NCBI GenBank assembly: GCA_023213395.1
Contig: CM041465.1
Span: 55,125,741 to 55,189,740 of the forward strand
Direction of reading: 5' to 3'
DNA: 64,000 nt
Source: Cycas panzhihuaensis
Lineage: Eukaryota; Cycadophyta
Of this stretch, positions 21,419-32,972 are shown in pieces; the stretch's first letter is position 1; each line of letters starts with the position of its first letter. Both the position numbers and the translations under genes were made by a program. The notes beneath the pieces are model-generated. The model was not told the DNA's origin. It was given only the letters and a program-made list of their open reading frames with translations, and made no database searches.

Positions 21419-23872
21419 TAAACGCTCTCCGGGCAATGATCCAACGCCTAAGGGAAGGGCATAAAATAATATGCTAAGGTGCTAAATAGCGAGGATCATA
21501 CCGCAGACGTCCGTGGCGCCGAGCGTGCACGGATCGCAAGGTGCCTGGTTGCTTCCTGTAGCCGCAAGCGAGGCCTTCCTACCCTTCTGATGGCCGGAAG
21601 GAAAAGAATCAAGGCGTCGCTACTTCTCAAGGCAATGAGAAGGCAACGAGGGGGCAACCAACCAAAGTGTAAAGAATACGGGGTAAAATGCGGCTAGGGG
21701 ATGTAACGCAAACAAGTCTTCTATTCCTATGTTATGCAATGTAGCAAAGTAATACGAGAAAGCAAATGCACAATAAAAGATTGTTTTCTTCTTTCCTTTA
21801 TGTTCCTTTATCTATAACAGTAAATGCAAAGAAACATAAAAGCATAAAGAAAATATGAAAGGCATGCGAAGAATACCTGGATCCGGCTCGAATCCAGGCG
21901 CAGTGTTTCCTCCTTGGTTGCGCTCCTTTCCTCCTCCCGCATGCAACGTCGATCGCAAACAACGAATGTGGTGCACTTACCTCCCAAAAGCATGCAAGGA
22001 CCAAATGAAATGAAGGAAACGAAAGCAAAGCTCAACAAAAGGGAGAAGAGATACCATATGGTAGGCCGAAACGGGTCGATCTCGCGTAATGCTTCCTCCA
22101 ACGCAATCTCGCAAATAATCCCAACAAACGCCTTCCTCTCGGGAGAGAGGCTACGAAGCACAACAAGATGTATATATGGCAATAAAATCAACTAAGCTAG
22201 AAAACGTGGTTAAGCACTAAACCATAACAAAATGAAACGGATAATCGCAGTAAATATGCAAGCTATCATACAAGTAAAACATGCTATTAGGGACCGAGTG
22301 TAGCCTCGGGATGGCTAACTCACCCACGAGAGGTCTCCACGGGGTTCGGAAGGCAATACTAGCAGCAATAAGGTGAGATAGGTTGTGACAAGCTACCCAC
22401 GCCAAGAAGAGAGTTCAAACCGACTCCTTAGGCTTCCTAACCTCGTTTCCCAAGAGAGCGGATAGTAAAGGGAGAGAGGACAAGGATCGAACCCTTGGGG
22501 AGAAGGACTGCAATGGGGACGGAACCCCGCCTATCTCCTCAAATCCTCGCAAGACCCTTTGTACGGCTAACTTAAGAAACGGTGAAAGAGCAAGCTAAGG
22601 GGTAAGGATGAGTCTCAAAGAAATGTGAAGAAATGGGCCCAATCTAAGGCCCTATAGCAAGCCACAACTAACAAGGCTACTTGCATCAAATGGAAAATGA
22701 AATTCCAAGGAAAGCACACACAAAAGAAGGAGAAGAGCTTGCAAGTAAAATAACAAAAAACGGGAAAAAAGCACCAATGAAAGACAAGAACTACCTTAAA
22801 TGGGAGAGAGCATGCATGCATGTACCTTGGCTACTTGGAGCAAGACAAGCAAAGGTGTCTAAGGCTGGTTTTTAGTGTCCTTTGCAGTAGAATGGAAGGA
22901 GGAAGCTCCGTGCAAGATGGGAGCTAGAAGTTGTCCTTTGGAGTAGTCTTTTGGTGAAGAAAACCTCTTGAAGCTTTGGGTATTTGTGGAGAGGAGTGGT
23001 GCTTGCAATGGAGCTCCGTAGGGGGCAGCAATGGCCCTGCAACTCCAGCTGGTAATGGCCCACTTCACCTCATCCCCACTGTTGTAGAAGAAGTTCTCTT
23101 GTTCACTGTTTCTTTGCCTTGTCTCTTTGTGGAGAAGTTGCTCTAGAAAACTTGAAAAATGAAGTGAAGAATATAGCAAATGAGTAAGAAAAGGCTTTTA
23201 TGCCTTGGGCATAGAAGTGAACGTTGGGGCCTTGGGGCGCCTAATCGACGTGAGCCACGCCAGCTCCGCGAAAAATGCGCCATCGTCACGTGGTTTCTCT
23301 TTTTTTAAATTTTAAGCGGTATCACGGCAAACTTCGCGATCAAGAAAATCCATGATCGCTTAGTTTATCGCGGTACCAAATTCGAAACTCAAAAAAGAAG
23401 AAAATGCAACATGAAAGTCATAAAAATCGCTTTTAGGGTAAGAACAGGGCTAAGCCCGAAATACATCAACTGGGGAAGGCTCGAGCAAGGCAAGTACTCA
23501 AATGGTGCAAAGAGCCCCAACTAAGGGTTAAACCAGGCTTAGGAAGGGTTTGCAACATAAGTGGCACGTGGTAACACGAATAAACAAGCTGGCAAAAGCA
23601 TCCCGAAAGACCATGGAGACATCGTGAGTGGCTGTACGCCATACGGGGTGTCGCATCCGCTTATGGATGCCCCCGCTGTGAGTCGTCATAGGCTAAGAGG
23701 TGCCGTTAGACACATGCATAATGAACAAGCGAAGCAATGCGGCAGCAGTGTGCATTTGTCAATCAAATTACTCCAAATTACCTTAGCAATCATAAGTAAG
23801 AAAAGTGAAAACATATACCTGAACAAACCTGTGTCGATGCGTCCCGAGTCCATTCCCACTAGCTGGGAAACA
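21419..23872 (-). repeat. 3' LTR of element 2
   Basis: In minus orientation it starts TGTTTCCCAGCTAGTGGG at 23,872. The end at 21,419 reads GCGTTTA, one base short of the consensus GTTTCA. It aligns along 2.45 kb with 28,753-31,242, with scattered 1- to 5-bp indels. No gene is supported within it. Confidence 0.9.
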
Positions 23873-24640
23873 CTGCCTCGGCGTGAGCCTCACTGCTCGG
23901 AAGCGTAATGTGATGGCGAATGCTGACAATCAAGAAACATGAGTAGCACATGCATATATATATATAAGAGCAATCAAGAGCAGCACGTGATCCAAGGGCG
24001 TAGGCAAGTGTCGTGGCGGAACGCGTGGACAAGGGAGACAGAGACGAGGACAACGTAGGGCTGCCACGCTGCCCAGGCATCGACCGCAACCGAATAAGCA
24101 AGTGAAAGGGGACGCCTCCGTCACCGAAGCGCAACGTGAAGTGAGAGGCATCCAGCAAAGTAAAACAAGTACAGCTAACTGATAACAACCGAAAACTTGG
24201 GCACGGGCCGCTGTGCAAGTCTCGAGGCGGTCAAGAAGAGGGAGGCGACACTCAGGATGAGGTGGACGAGGTCGGCCTCGGCGTGAGGTGTCTCGGGATA
24301 TCTTTGGATATGTAGATTTTGTAAATATGCAGTTTTCGTTGTAGATATTTTATTGTAATATGCATGTGTTTCCTTCCATGTATGGCCATATGTCTAACAG
24401 GCACACACATCCACCGTAGCGGAGGTGATCGAGAGGTGTGAGGTTAGAAGATAAGGCGACATGCACGTCCACGAGGGAGCATAGCGGAATATGCGAAGGA
24501 AATCACAAGCACGAAGGGGAGCAACGATACTCCCTAGCGTCGTCCTAGTTGGAGGATGCCCAAGTAGGAGGACAAAGGTTCCCAAGAGCATGCGGGAACG
24601 CGGGTTCCGCGGGAGGAACCAGAAGCAAAACCGAAGAGAA
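23873..24640 (-). other. Pre-LTR tail of element 2
   Basis: Non-coding tail ending in GAGGCTCACGCCGAGGCAG just before the 3' LTR. It is homologous to 39,862-40,084 of A and 43,629-44,387 of element 3. It contains an AT-rich stretch near 24,290-24,380 at the position where A carries its antisense gene. Confidence 0.65.
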
Positions 24641-24895
24641 ATCCATCTTAAATTGCCATTCCACCCGTGGTTGGGAGGAATGAGAACAATTTGAGATGGT
24701 AGTTTAGGCTCGTTTCGGAGCACGAATCCATCTTAAATTGCCATTCAACCCTTGGTTGGGAAAAATGGGAACAATCTAAAATGGTAGTTTAGGCTCGTTT
24801 CAGAGCGAGAATCCATCTTAAATTGCCATTCCACCCGTGGTTGGGAGGAATGGGAACAATTTAAAATGGTAGTTTAGGCTCGTTTCGGAGCATGA
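24641..24895 (-). repeat. Tandem hairpin array of element 2, three 85-bp units
   Basis: Units start at 24,641, 24,726 and 24,811. In each, CCATCTTAAATTG plus CCATTCC pairs with GGAATGG plus CAATTTAAAATGG, with a loop containing CCC and GGG that can pair again. The remaining 28 bp (TAGTTTAGGCTCGTTTC and a short tail) link the hairpins. Confidence 0.95.
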
Positions 24896-25388
24896 GGAGA
24901 GGAAGAGGTGTGCTAGACCCCATAAAGGTAGGGGTAGTCACACTGAGGGTGTAGGAGATAGGTGACGAAGAGTAGGGCCGGTGTCGCTAAGCCTACTAGT
25001 AAACTTACTATGGTCCAACCGGATGAGCGCAACGGACTGGCACCTGACGGATCGCGTGGCAAGGTCGCATCCAGAGTAAGAGTGGCTCTAGTCAGAGGTA
25101 AGGATCTAGGCGTGAAGAAGAAGTGCCTCTACGAGTGGCTCGTCGGCGTGGGCGCCTACGTGAAAGCTGCTTGGGAGGCGGGGAGGTAAAATAGATGGGT
25201 GGTTTAGGACCCGGTGGCTCAAGAACCAGCATGTAGAATAAGGAAGGCGGGAATATCGTGAGATATTCCCTAAGTGCTTCATGAAACCGGGGTGACACGT
25301 CGAGGAGAGGGCCTATAACCCTCGCTATCCGAATCGAGAATCACCCATGGCGGCTAATGCAGTAACCACCTATGCGATAGGGGCAAAC
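24896..25388 (-). other. Segment of unknown origin in place of pol, element 2
   Basis: About 490 bp lies between protease and the hairpin array and is closely matched at 44,895-45,388 in element 3. It has no match that I can see in B, C or A. It holds a 68-codon minus-strand ORF (25,092-25,298) with an Arg-rich C-terminal part (RRRPRRRATRRG) in element 2; I could not confirm the frame in element 3. Confidence 0.5.
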
Positions 25389-26135
25389 CTAACCGAGGTT
25401 TGGCTCATGACATGGCATAGGGCTCGTGATGAAGGTCGATCTCCTGAAACAAAGGTCCCACAGAAGGAGTAACCTCCTCAGGATCGCTATCTTCATCATC
25501 GAAAATAGCCTGGCAGGCTGGATGGGAGGTGTGAGATGGCATAGGCTCACGGGCGACAACTTTAACTTGTCCTTCATGGACAAATTTAAGTTGCCCCCAG
25601 TAATGGAGCAGACTGCTCCCATCTGGTCGAGCCATGGTCGGCCCAACAAGAGGTTGTACTCTACATCGACATCGAGTACAGCAACCCGATGAAAGCAGTT
25701 TTCCCTCCTAAGGTGAGGGAAAGGGAGACTGTCCCTAAAGGAGACTTCTCAGTCCCATCATACCCTTGGCATTTCCAAGGCATAGACTCAAGAGCTACTA
25801 TGCTGGCTCCTTGAGCATCTGTGAGCATAGCATTAACAGGAGGCCGGGTTATCTACAATGGTCCTCTTTACGATACAATCGAGTGTCAATGGTAATGACG
25901 AGCGGGTAATGCAAAAGCTTCTCAGCTTCTTTGGGAGATGGGAGATCTCTAGGATCGAATGAGATGACAGGTGGCCCATGGGAGGTAGCACCTATCGCAT
26001 GGATGGAAGCGTCTTGTTGGCCAAGAGCTTCAAGAAGAAGAGCACGTTGCTCGCGGCTTCTCAAGGCGTCCATCAAGGACATTCCCGCAGCGACGGTATA
26101 GAGCTCGTCAACAATAGAAAAGGGTTTACCCTTCC
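25389..26135 (-). pseudogene. Aspartic protease remnant of element 2
   Basis: Minus-strand 25,849-26,082 has ALLLEALGQQDASIHAIG, SFDPRDLPSP and LVITIDTRLYR. It is followed by RRTIVDNP in place of VDNGSS, so the active-site Gly is lost together with the frame. 25,389-25,649 continues with LGRPWLDQMGAVCSI and a KDKLKLSPV segment (frames mixed) that normally joins protease to RT. Coding then stops with no RT following. Confidence 0.7.
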
Positions 26136-27198
26136 CTATGGGTTGGGTAAGCGCCCTTCTAAAGTCAAATCGGCCAAGGCGACGGGAATAGTCTTGGGAA
26201 GCGGGGAATCTCGGGAGGAACGGCTTCGGAAGAGGATCAAGGTAAGTCGTGGATGAAGAGGTGCCTCTTTAGCGACTTGAGACCAAGTTATGGCATATAG
26301 CAGTGGTCTCAAGCAATTGGACAACCTTCTTTCCCTTGTGGCGGGACTGCGAAGGTGATGGAGCAGGCGGTCGGGGGGCCGAAGGTGAAGGTGACCTTCG
26401 TACACCCTTCCCTCTACCATGCGAAGGGCGAGAATCGGGAGACCTATCCCGATTCTGATTGTTCCTTTGCTGAACAACGCGACCACGTTTCCCATGTTTG
26501 GGGAACGGGTCTCTATCAACGGGTTGGTCGAGGTTAGGCCTCGATGCTCGCCGAGGGGACGAATTGCGCGGCGGGGCGTCGCGTGGGTGCTGTGCCCGGC
26601 AACGCGAATCGTCATGGAAACACTCCCCGTGGATGGAGCACCACCTCTTCTCAAGGGGAGGATCGATCCTCCTTGCTTGAGAAGGCTGGGTGTTACCCCC
26701 TTTGGGGCATCGCCACGGAAGCTTCTTTGAACAGGTCTATGGGAGGTAGACGACGAAGGAGGTTGGAGTTTAAGCTCCTTCATCGTTCGCTCAAATGAGC
26801 GAATAACGGAGGTGAGGGGGTCTAGGGTCCTCTCAGTCGGATGAGAGGTGGACCTAGCAGGCTGCGAAGGTTCGGTTTCCTTCGCTGGGGGAGGCGCCTC
26901 ACGACATTGTGAGGGCTTAGGAGGTTTCTTGAGTCCAGCCTGGATCTCAATGGCCTCCAACGTCAAACACCTTGAAATCGCGGAGTCACACGTGGTTGCC
27001 CCCATCTTGAGGACTTCCACATGCACCTCAGGACGAAGTGCATTGACAAACAGATCCCTCTTCAACTCCTCAGGCAATGTGGCCTTGGCGGAATGAAGAA
27101 GGTCGTGAAAACGTCGCTCAAAGTCACGATTCATCTCATCGTGACCTTGTTTGAGCGACAGAAGCACCTTCATTCCGCTTTCGAATGGGCCAGACTCG
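26136..27198 (-). pseudogene. gag C-terminal half of element 2 (345-codon ORF)
   Basis: An open frame from 27,173 to 26,136 begins KVLLSLKQGHDEMNRDFERR and contains PEELKRDLFVNALRPEVHVE and GATTCDSAISRCL, which are gag capsid-type sequence. It then changes frame near the zinc knuckle: the CSIHGECFHDDSRC motif of B is present in another frame near 26,590-26,640. The basic Pro/Ser-rich tail is read out of frame. Gag assembles particles and binds element RNA. This half is nearly intact. Confidence 0.8.
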
Positions 27199-28660
27199 TC
27201 AAAGTAGTTGACGAACTCGTCCCACTTCTTGGAATGAGGAAATCGAATGGGCAGGAAGGCGGTAGAACCACTTGAGGGCGTCGCCCTGCAAGGATCGTGG
27301 GAAGAGCTTCATCAAGATATGGTCGTAGGCCCAATAGTCGATGCATGCCATGGAAAAGCTGCGCACATGTTCGGTTGGGTCTTGCGACGAAGTCCCATCA
27401 AATTTGGGGACTTCAGGAGGATGAGGCGGCAAGTTAGTCCTTAGCGCCTCGACGCATAAAGGTGTCGACCTATAATCCACGAAAGGACGTGTCCTTGCCT
27501 GGGCTAAGGGATCGACAACCGTCAAAGGGATGGATGGGGGTGGCATACCCATCCCTCCACAGAAAGAGGCCTTGTTGCAAAGGGGTGCGGGTAGCAACTC
27601 GAAAAGGCGCGCTCCCTTGTCTTGTGCCGACGCAGCAGGAGTCGCTACCGGGCGTCGGAAGCAGAGGGTGAGGATGGGTTTTGCCCATATGGGCCACTCG
27701 TGGGTGGCGCGACCCCATATGGGTGCAGCAGGTCCACTCCATAAACAGGGAGATGGTTTCCCTTGCCACACCCCGAGGTTGTGACGTGTAGCACAGGGGC
27801 ACGTAAAGAAGGACCACCAACCGGGTTACGGGCGTGCGTGGGAGTGGGTCCTACATGGCTAGCGGTGGCGGCGCTAGTAGGGCCTCGAGGCCTACTAGGA
27901 ACAGCGTCGCCACGTAGGGGCGGTGGCACGTGCGTTTGGTTTGAGCAAGGCATACTAACCCCGGGTTGGGGAGCGGACCGCGCGGCGGGTCCAGAAGGAG
28001 TGGGACCACGACTAGGCGGCGGTACAACACTCGCCTTAGGGCCGGGTAGACATGGCATGGGGCGTGTGTCTTGGGCGGAAGCATCAATCGTCGTAGATGG
28101 CGTGGGCATGGATGAGGAAGGCGCCACATTGCGTAGCATTTAGTAAACCATCTAGGAGGTGGTTGGCGGCCCTTTCGAAAGTACTCATGAGCACCTCGGC
28201 CGCGTCGGCGGGAGGAGGTATCCTCATAGCCATACTGGTCGAAGGGACTTGAGTAGGGGATCCTCGGGGTGCTCCTCGTAAGGCTCGCCCGGTGGGGTGG
28301 CGGGTCTCACAGTGGCCGGATCTTCCATTGCATGAGCGGAAGGCTCAAAGTCTTCGGGGTGGAAATGGTCATGCAGGAAATAGATGGAATCCTCGCCCTC
28401 ACGGCTAGATTAGGAGCGGATGAAGGGAACTCTTGAGTTCACGAAGTCATGGCATGGTAGGCCCAATCGGACGGGTAACCTTCCATTCCGAATCGGGGTT
28501 CGACGATGGAATGAAACTCGACGATTGGTCTTCTAACAATGGCGGCAAACCCATAAGCGGCGCGAAAGCGTCGCATGCAGCGCCTCCGCGGCGTTGTTAG
28601 AAAAGCGAAAAGGAAAAGAAAGGAAAGCCGCGCAAACACGTTGGGGTTGCCCAACTCAAA
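27199..28660 (-). pseudogene. gag N-terminal half of element 2
   Basis: 27,199-27,771 reads VPKFDGTSSQDPTEHVRSFS, YWAYDHILMKLFPRSLQGDA and LKWFYRLPAHSISSFQE, the classic retrotransposon gag core (an aromatic residue before L-P and S-I-S-S-F). 27,645-28,139 is a proline-rich N-terminal region in another frame. 28,439-28,654 holds the leading FGMEGYPSDWAYHAMTS peptide conserved in all copies. Frameshifts separate the three parts. Confidence 0.8.
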
Positions 28661-28752
28661 ACACGAATGCGAAACTACCTAAAGGCAAGAGCACCAACAC
28701 GAAGGGAAGCGGATCTAGCTCCCTTCTTGGCGGTCCCAGTGTAAGTCGCCGG

Positions 28753-31242
28753 TGAAAGCAGCTCTCCGTGAGGCAATGATCCAACGCCTAGCGGGAAGGG
28801 CATAAAACAATATGCTAAGCAGGCTAAATAGCGAGGATCATATCTCGCAGGACGTCCGTGCACGGGCCTTGATGCAGGGCTGCAAGGTGCTGGTTGCTTC
28901 CGGTGGCCGTGCAGCGAGGCCTTCCTACCCTTCGGATGGCCGGGAAGGGAAAAGAATCCTCGCGCGTCGCTACTTCTCAAGGCAATGAGAAGGCAACGAG
29001 GGGGCAACCAACCAAAGTGTAAAGAATATGGGGTAAAATGTGGCTAGGGGATGCAACGCAAACAAGTCTTCTATTCCTATGTTATGCAATGTAGCAAAAT
29101 GTCTGAGAAAGCAAATGCACAATAAAGATTGTTTCCTCCTTTCCTTTATGTTCCTTTATCTATAACAGTAAATGCAAAGAAACATAAAAGCATAAAGAAA
29201 ATATGAAAGGCATGCTGAAGAATACGGATCCGTTCGAGCAGGCCTTGAGTTTCCCTCCTTAGTTGCGCTCCTTTCCTCCTCCCGCGCATGCAACGTCGAT
29301 CGCAGACAACGAACAGGGTCCCCTTACCACCCCAAAAGCATGCAAGGACCAAATGAAATGAAGGAAGCGAAAGCAAAGCTCAGCAGAAAGGAGAAGAGAT
29401 ACCATATGGGTAGGCCAAGCAGGTCGATCTCGCGCAATGCTTCCTCCAACGCGATCCTGCAAATAATCCCAACAAAGCGCCTTCCTCTCGGGAGAGAGGC
29501 TCTGACACAACAAGATGTATATATGGCAATAAAATCAACTAAGCTAGAAAAAGCGTGGTTAAGCACTAAACCATAACAAAAATGAAAGCGGAGATAAATG
29601 CGGTAAACATGCAAGCTATCATACACCATAAAACATGCTATTAGGGATGAGTGTAGCCTCGGGATGGCTAACTCACCCACGAGAGGTCTCCACGGGGTTG
29701 GGAAGGCAATACTAGCGAGGCAATAAGGTGAGATAGGTTGTGACAAGCTACCTCGCCAAGAAGAGAGTTCAAACCGACTCCCTTAGGCTTCCTAACCTCG
29801 TTTCCCAAGAGGCGCGGATAGTAAAGGGAGAGAGGACAAGGGGCGGAACCCTTGGGGAGAAGGGCGGCAATGGGGGACGGAACCCGCCTATCTCCCTCAA
29901 ATCCTCGTGCAAGACCCTTTGTCGGCTAACTTAAGAAAGCGGTGAAAAGAGCAAGCTAAGGGGTAAGGATGAGTCTCAAAGGAATGTGAAGAAATGGGCC
30001 CAATCTAAAGGCGACCCTATAGCAAGCCACAACTAACAAGGCTACTTGCATCAAATGGCAAATGAAATTCCAAGGAAAGCACACACAAAAGAAGGAGAAG
30101 AGCTTGCAAGTAAAATAACAAAAAATGGGCAAAAAGCACCAATGAAAGACAAGAACTACCTTAAATGGGAGAGAGCATGCATGCATGTACCTTGGCTACT
30201 TGGAGCAATGACACAAGCAGTGTCTAAGGCTGGTTTTTAGTGTCCTTTGCAGTAGAATTGAAGGAGGAAGCTCCGTGCAAGATGGGAGCTAGAAGTTGTC
30301 CTTTGGAGTAGTCTTTTGGTGAAGAAAACCTCTTGAAGCTTTGGGTATTTGTGGAGAGGAGTGGTGCTTGCAATGGAGCTCGTGAGGGGCGATATGGCCC
30401 TACAACTCCGGTGGTAATGGCCCACTTCACCTCATCCCCTTCTTTGTAGAAGAAGTTCTCTTGTTCACTGTTTCTTTTCCTTGTCTCTTTGTGGAGAAGT
30501 TGCTCTAGAAAACTTGAAAAATGAAGTGAAGAATATAGCAAATGAGTAAGAAAAAGGCTTTTATGCCTTGGGCATAGCAGTGAGCGTTGGGGGCCTTGGG
30601 GCGCCTCGATCGTCTGAGCCACGGCGGTTCATGAAAAAGCGGCCAGCATCGCGTGGTTTCTCTTTTTTCAAATTTTAAGCGATCGTCTGCGGCAAACTTG
30701 ATGCATTGCCAAAATCCATGATCGCTTAGTTTATCGCGATACCAGCCCGAAACTCAAAAAAAGAAGAAAATGCAACATGAAAGTCATAAAAATCGGTTTT
30801 AGGGTAGAGCAGGGGCTAAGCACGAAATACATCAAGCGGGGAAGGCTCGAGGCGGTGGGCAAGTACTCAAAATGGTGCAAGAGCCCTAACTAAGGGTTAA
30901 ACCAGGCTTAGGAAGGGTTTGCAACATAAGTGGCACGTGGTAACACGAATAAACAAGCTGGCAAAAGCATCCCGAAAGACCATGGAGACATCGTGGTGGT
31001 ACATCGCCATGCGAGGTGTCGCATCCGCTTATGGATGCCCCCGCTGTGAGTCGTCATAGGCTAAGAGGTGTCGTTAGGCACATGCATAATGAACAAGCAG
31101 ACGAGCAATGCGTGCAGGCAGGCATATATCAAACAAATTACTCCAAATTACCTTAGCAATCATAAGTAAGATAAGTGAAAACATATACCTGAACAAACCT
31201 GTGTCGATGCGTCCCGAGTCCATTCCCACTAGCTGGGAAACA
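28753..31242 (-). repeat. 5' LTR of element 2
   Basis: In minus orientation it starts TGTTTCCCAGCTAGTGGG at 31,242 and ends CTTTCA at 28,753. The primer site follows at once in degenerate form (GGCGACTTACACTGGGAC). It abuts the resumed LTR of B at 31,243 head-to-head. Confidence 0.9.
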
Positions 31243-32954
31243 GCTGCCATCAGCTAGATTTTGCAGGGCCATTGTTGCCCCCTACTGCTCTCCACAGCAA
31301 GCTCCATTCTTTTTTGCAGGTGCTCAAGGATTCAAGAGATTTCTTCACCCCAAAAGCTGCTTTAAGAGTCAACTCCAAAGCTCCAAACTTGCAAGGAGCT
31401 TCCTTCATCCATACCCTTGCAAGAACTACTCATAACCATTGACCTGTATGTTATCTATTCTTCTTTGTTCCAAGTGGCAAAGTGGATGTAATCTTCCCAT
31501 ACAAGGTACTTCTTGGTTTTTACTTGCAACTTCTTGGTCTTTACTTGTAACTTCTTGGTTTTTACTTGCAAAGTCATTCATTTCTTGTTTTTTTTCTGTT
31601 TTATTTCTTTTGCTTCTAAATGAATGTGGTCCTAGTTAGCTATAGTTCTCACATAGTGTTGCTCTAGATTAGAGGTACCTCCCTATTGTTTTTTTGGAGC
31701 CCATCCATTTTCCCTAAGCTACCTCTTTCACCCTTTCCTTAGTTAGCTGGTGTAAAGGTGTATATACGAGGATTTGAGGGAGGTAGGCAGGGTTCCATCC
31801 CCCATTGCTGCCCTTCTCCCTAAGGCTTCCGTCCCTTGTCCTCTTTCCCTTTACCATCCACGCTTTCTTAGGGAACGGGCTAAGGGAGTTTAGGAGATTT
31901 GGTTAGAGCATTCTGCTTGGCGTAGATAACCCGTCACTACCTCATTACCATCTACTTTTCTTTCCTGAGTTCTATGGAGGTCTCCCGTGGGTGAGTTAGC
32001 CATCCTGAGGCTATACTCAGTTCCATTTCATATGTTTTCTTGATACATGGTGATGTGAGTGTTTCTTGTACGCTGTTATTTCGTTCGGTTATATTCCTAT
32101 GCTTAGTTTAGATCTTAGTTTCAGTTGATTTCAGTCTGTATATCTATATATTTCTTAGTATATCTTGTGCCCTCTCTCCCGAGAGGAAGGCGTCCTTCTT
32201 ACTTATTTGCAGGATCGTGCATTGGCGGAGTAATACGTGGGACGAGCTCGTTGCCAGTTAGTTTCCCGCTTGGTACCTCTCTTTCTTTAGTTTCAAGCCT
32301 TTTCCGTTTCATTTGGTTTTGCATGCTCAAGGGGAGGTAAGTGAACCCCTCTTCCATCGCATCTGGCAACCACCGTCGGTCGGCATTGCGTGTGTGGAGA
32401 ACGGAGAAAGAAGGAGCAGGACTTAGAGAGACAAGCCGTACCTCCATTCAAGCGCCAGATCCAGGTATTCCCCTTGCTTCCTGTGTGTCCATTTTTTTTC
32501 ACTATTTCCTTTCCATGCATTTGTCTGACTAGAGAGGGAATGGTAAAAGAACATAAAGGATAAAAGGGAAAACATTCATCTTTTCTACATTATTTCTTAC
32601 TTTACATGGCATAGCATAGATAGCTGCTTGCTTCGTATCCGAGCCTTACTTCCGTTACACCTTTTACTTCCTTCACTTGCACATTAGTAGTTGCCTTTCC
32701 CTTCGTTGCCTTCTCATTGCCTTGAGAAGGCCTTAGCGCCAGCGTTTCCTCTCCTTCCTGGCCATCCAAAGGGTAGGAAGGCCTTGTTTTGCACGGCTAC
32801 CTGGAAGCAACCAGGCACCTTGCAGTCCCGAATCCGCGCTCCGGCGCACAGACGTCCTGTGAGGTGAGGTCCTCACTGCCTAGCTTAGTTAGCATAGTGC
32901 ATTCTTATCCCTTTTTGCTAGACGTAGGATCACCACCCCGTAATAAGCGTTTCA
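31243..32954 (+). repeat. 5' LTR of gypsy B, right part
   Basis: It picks up the LTR alignment where 21,418 stops (GCAGGGCCATTGTTGCCCCC region) and runs to GCGTTTCA at 32,954. The combined LTR is about 2.52 kb, matching the family. It contains a B-specific 21-bp triplication at 31,508-31,570. ORFs inside are not supported as genes. Confidence 0.9.
31508..31570 (+). repeat. 21-bp triplication in B LTR
   Basis: Three exact-length units beginning ACTTCTTGGT and ending TTTACTTGCA or TTTACTTGTA (31,508-31,528, 31,529-31,549, 31,550-31,570). Confidence 0.9.
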
Positions 32955-32955
32955 C

Positions 32956-32972
32956 TGGCGACCATACTGGGG
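32956..32972 (+). other. Primer-binding site of gypsy B
   Basis: TGGCGACCATACTGGGG lies one base inside the LTR end. It is identical to the site of element 3, so B and 3 probably prime with the same tRNA. Confidence 0.8.

Larger units (their letters stand above)
21419..31242 (-). mobile_element. Non-autonomous gypsy element 2: LTR-gag-protease-hairpin array-LTR
   Basis: LTRs at 28,753-31,242 (5') and 21,419-23,872 (3') are alike in sequence and in the same orientation. Between them, in minus orientation, are a degenerate primer site, gag, protease, about 490 bp of unplaced sequence, three 85-bp hairpin units and a tail shared with A. No RT, RNase H or integrase is present on either strand. 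It has the same layout as element 3, so the deletion predates both insertions. It is inserted in the 5' LTR of B. I found no perfect target duplication. Confidence 0.85.

Noticed and set aside
24641-24895. Regularly spaced repeats as a CRISPR array
   Set aside because: Units are contiguous 85-bp tandem copies with no unique spacers, and the context is a plant retrotransposon.
26419-27096. Plus-strand ORFs of 60-103 codons over element 2 gag
   Set aside because: They are the opposite strand of the GC-rich gag frame and recur only as shadows in elements 3 and C; no motif.
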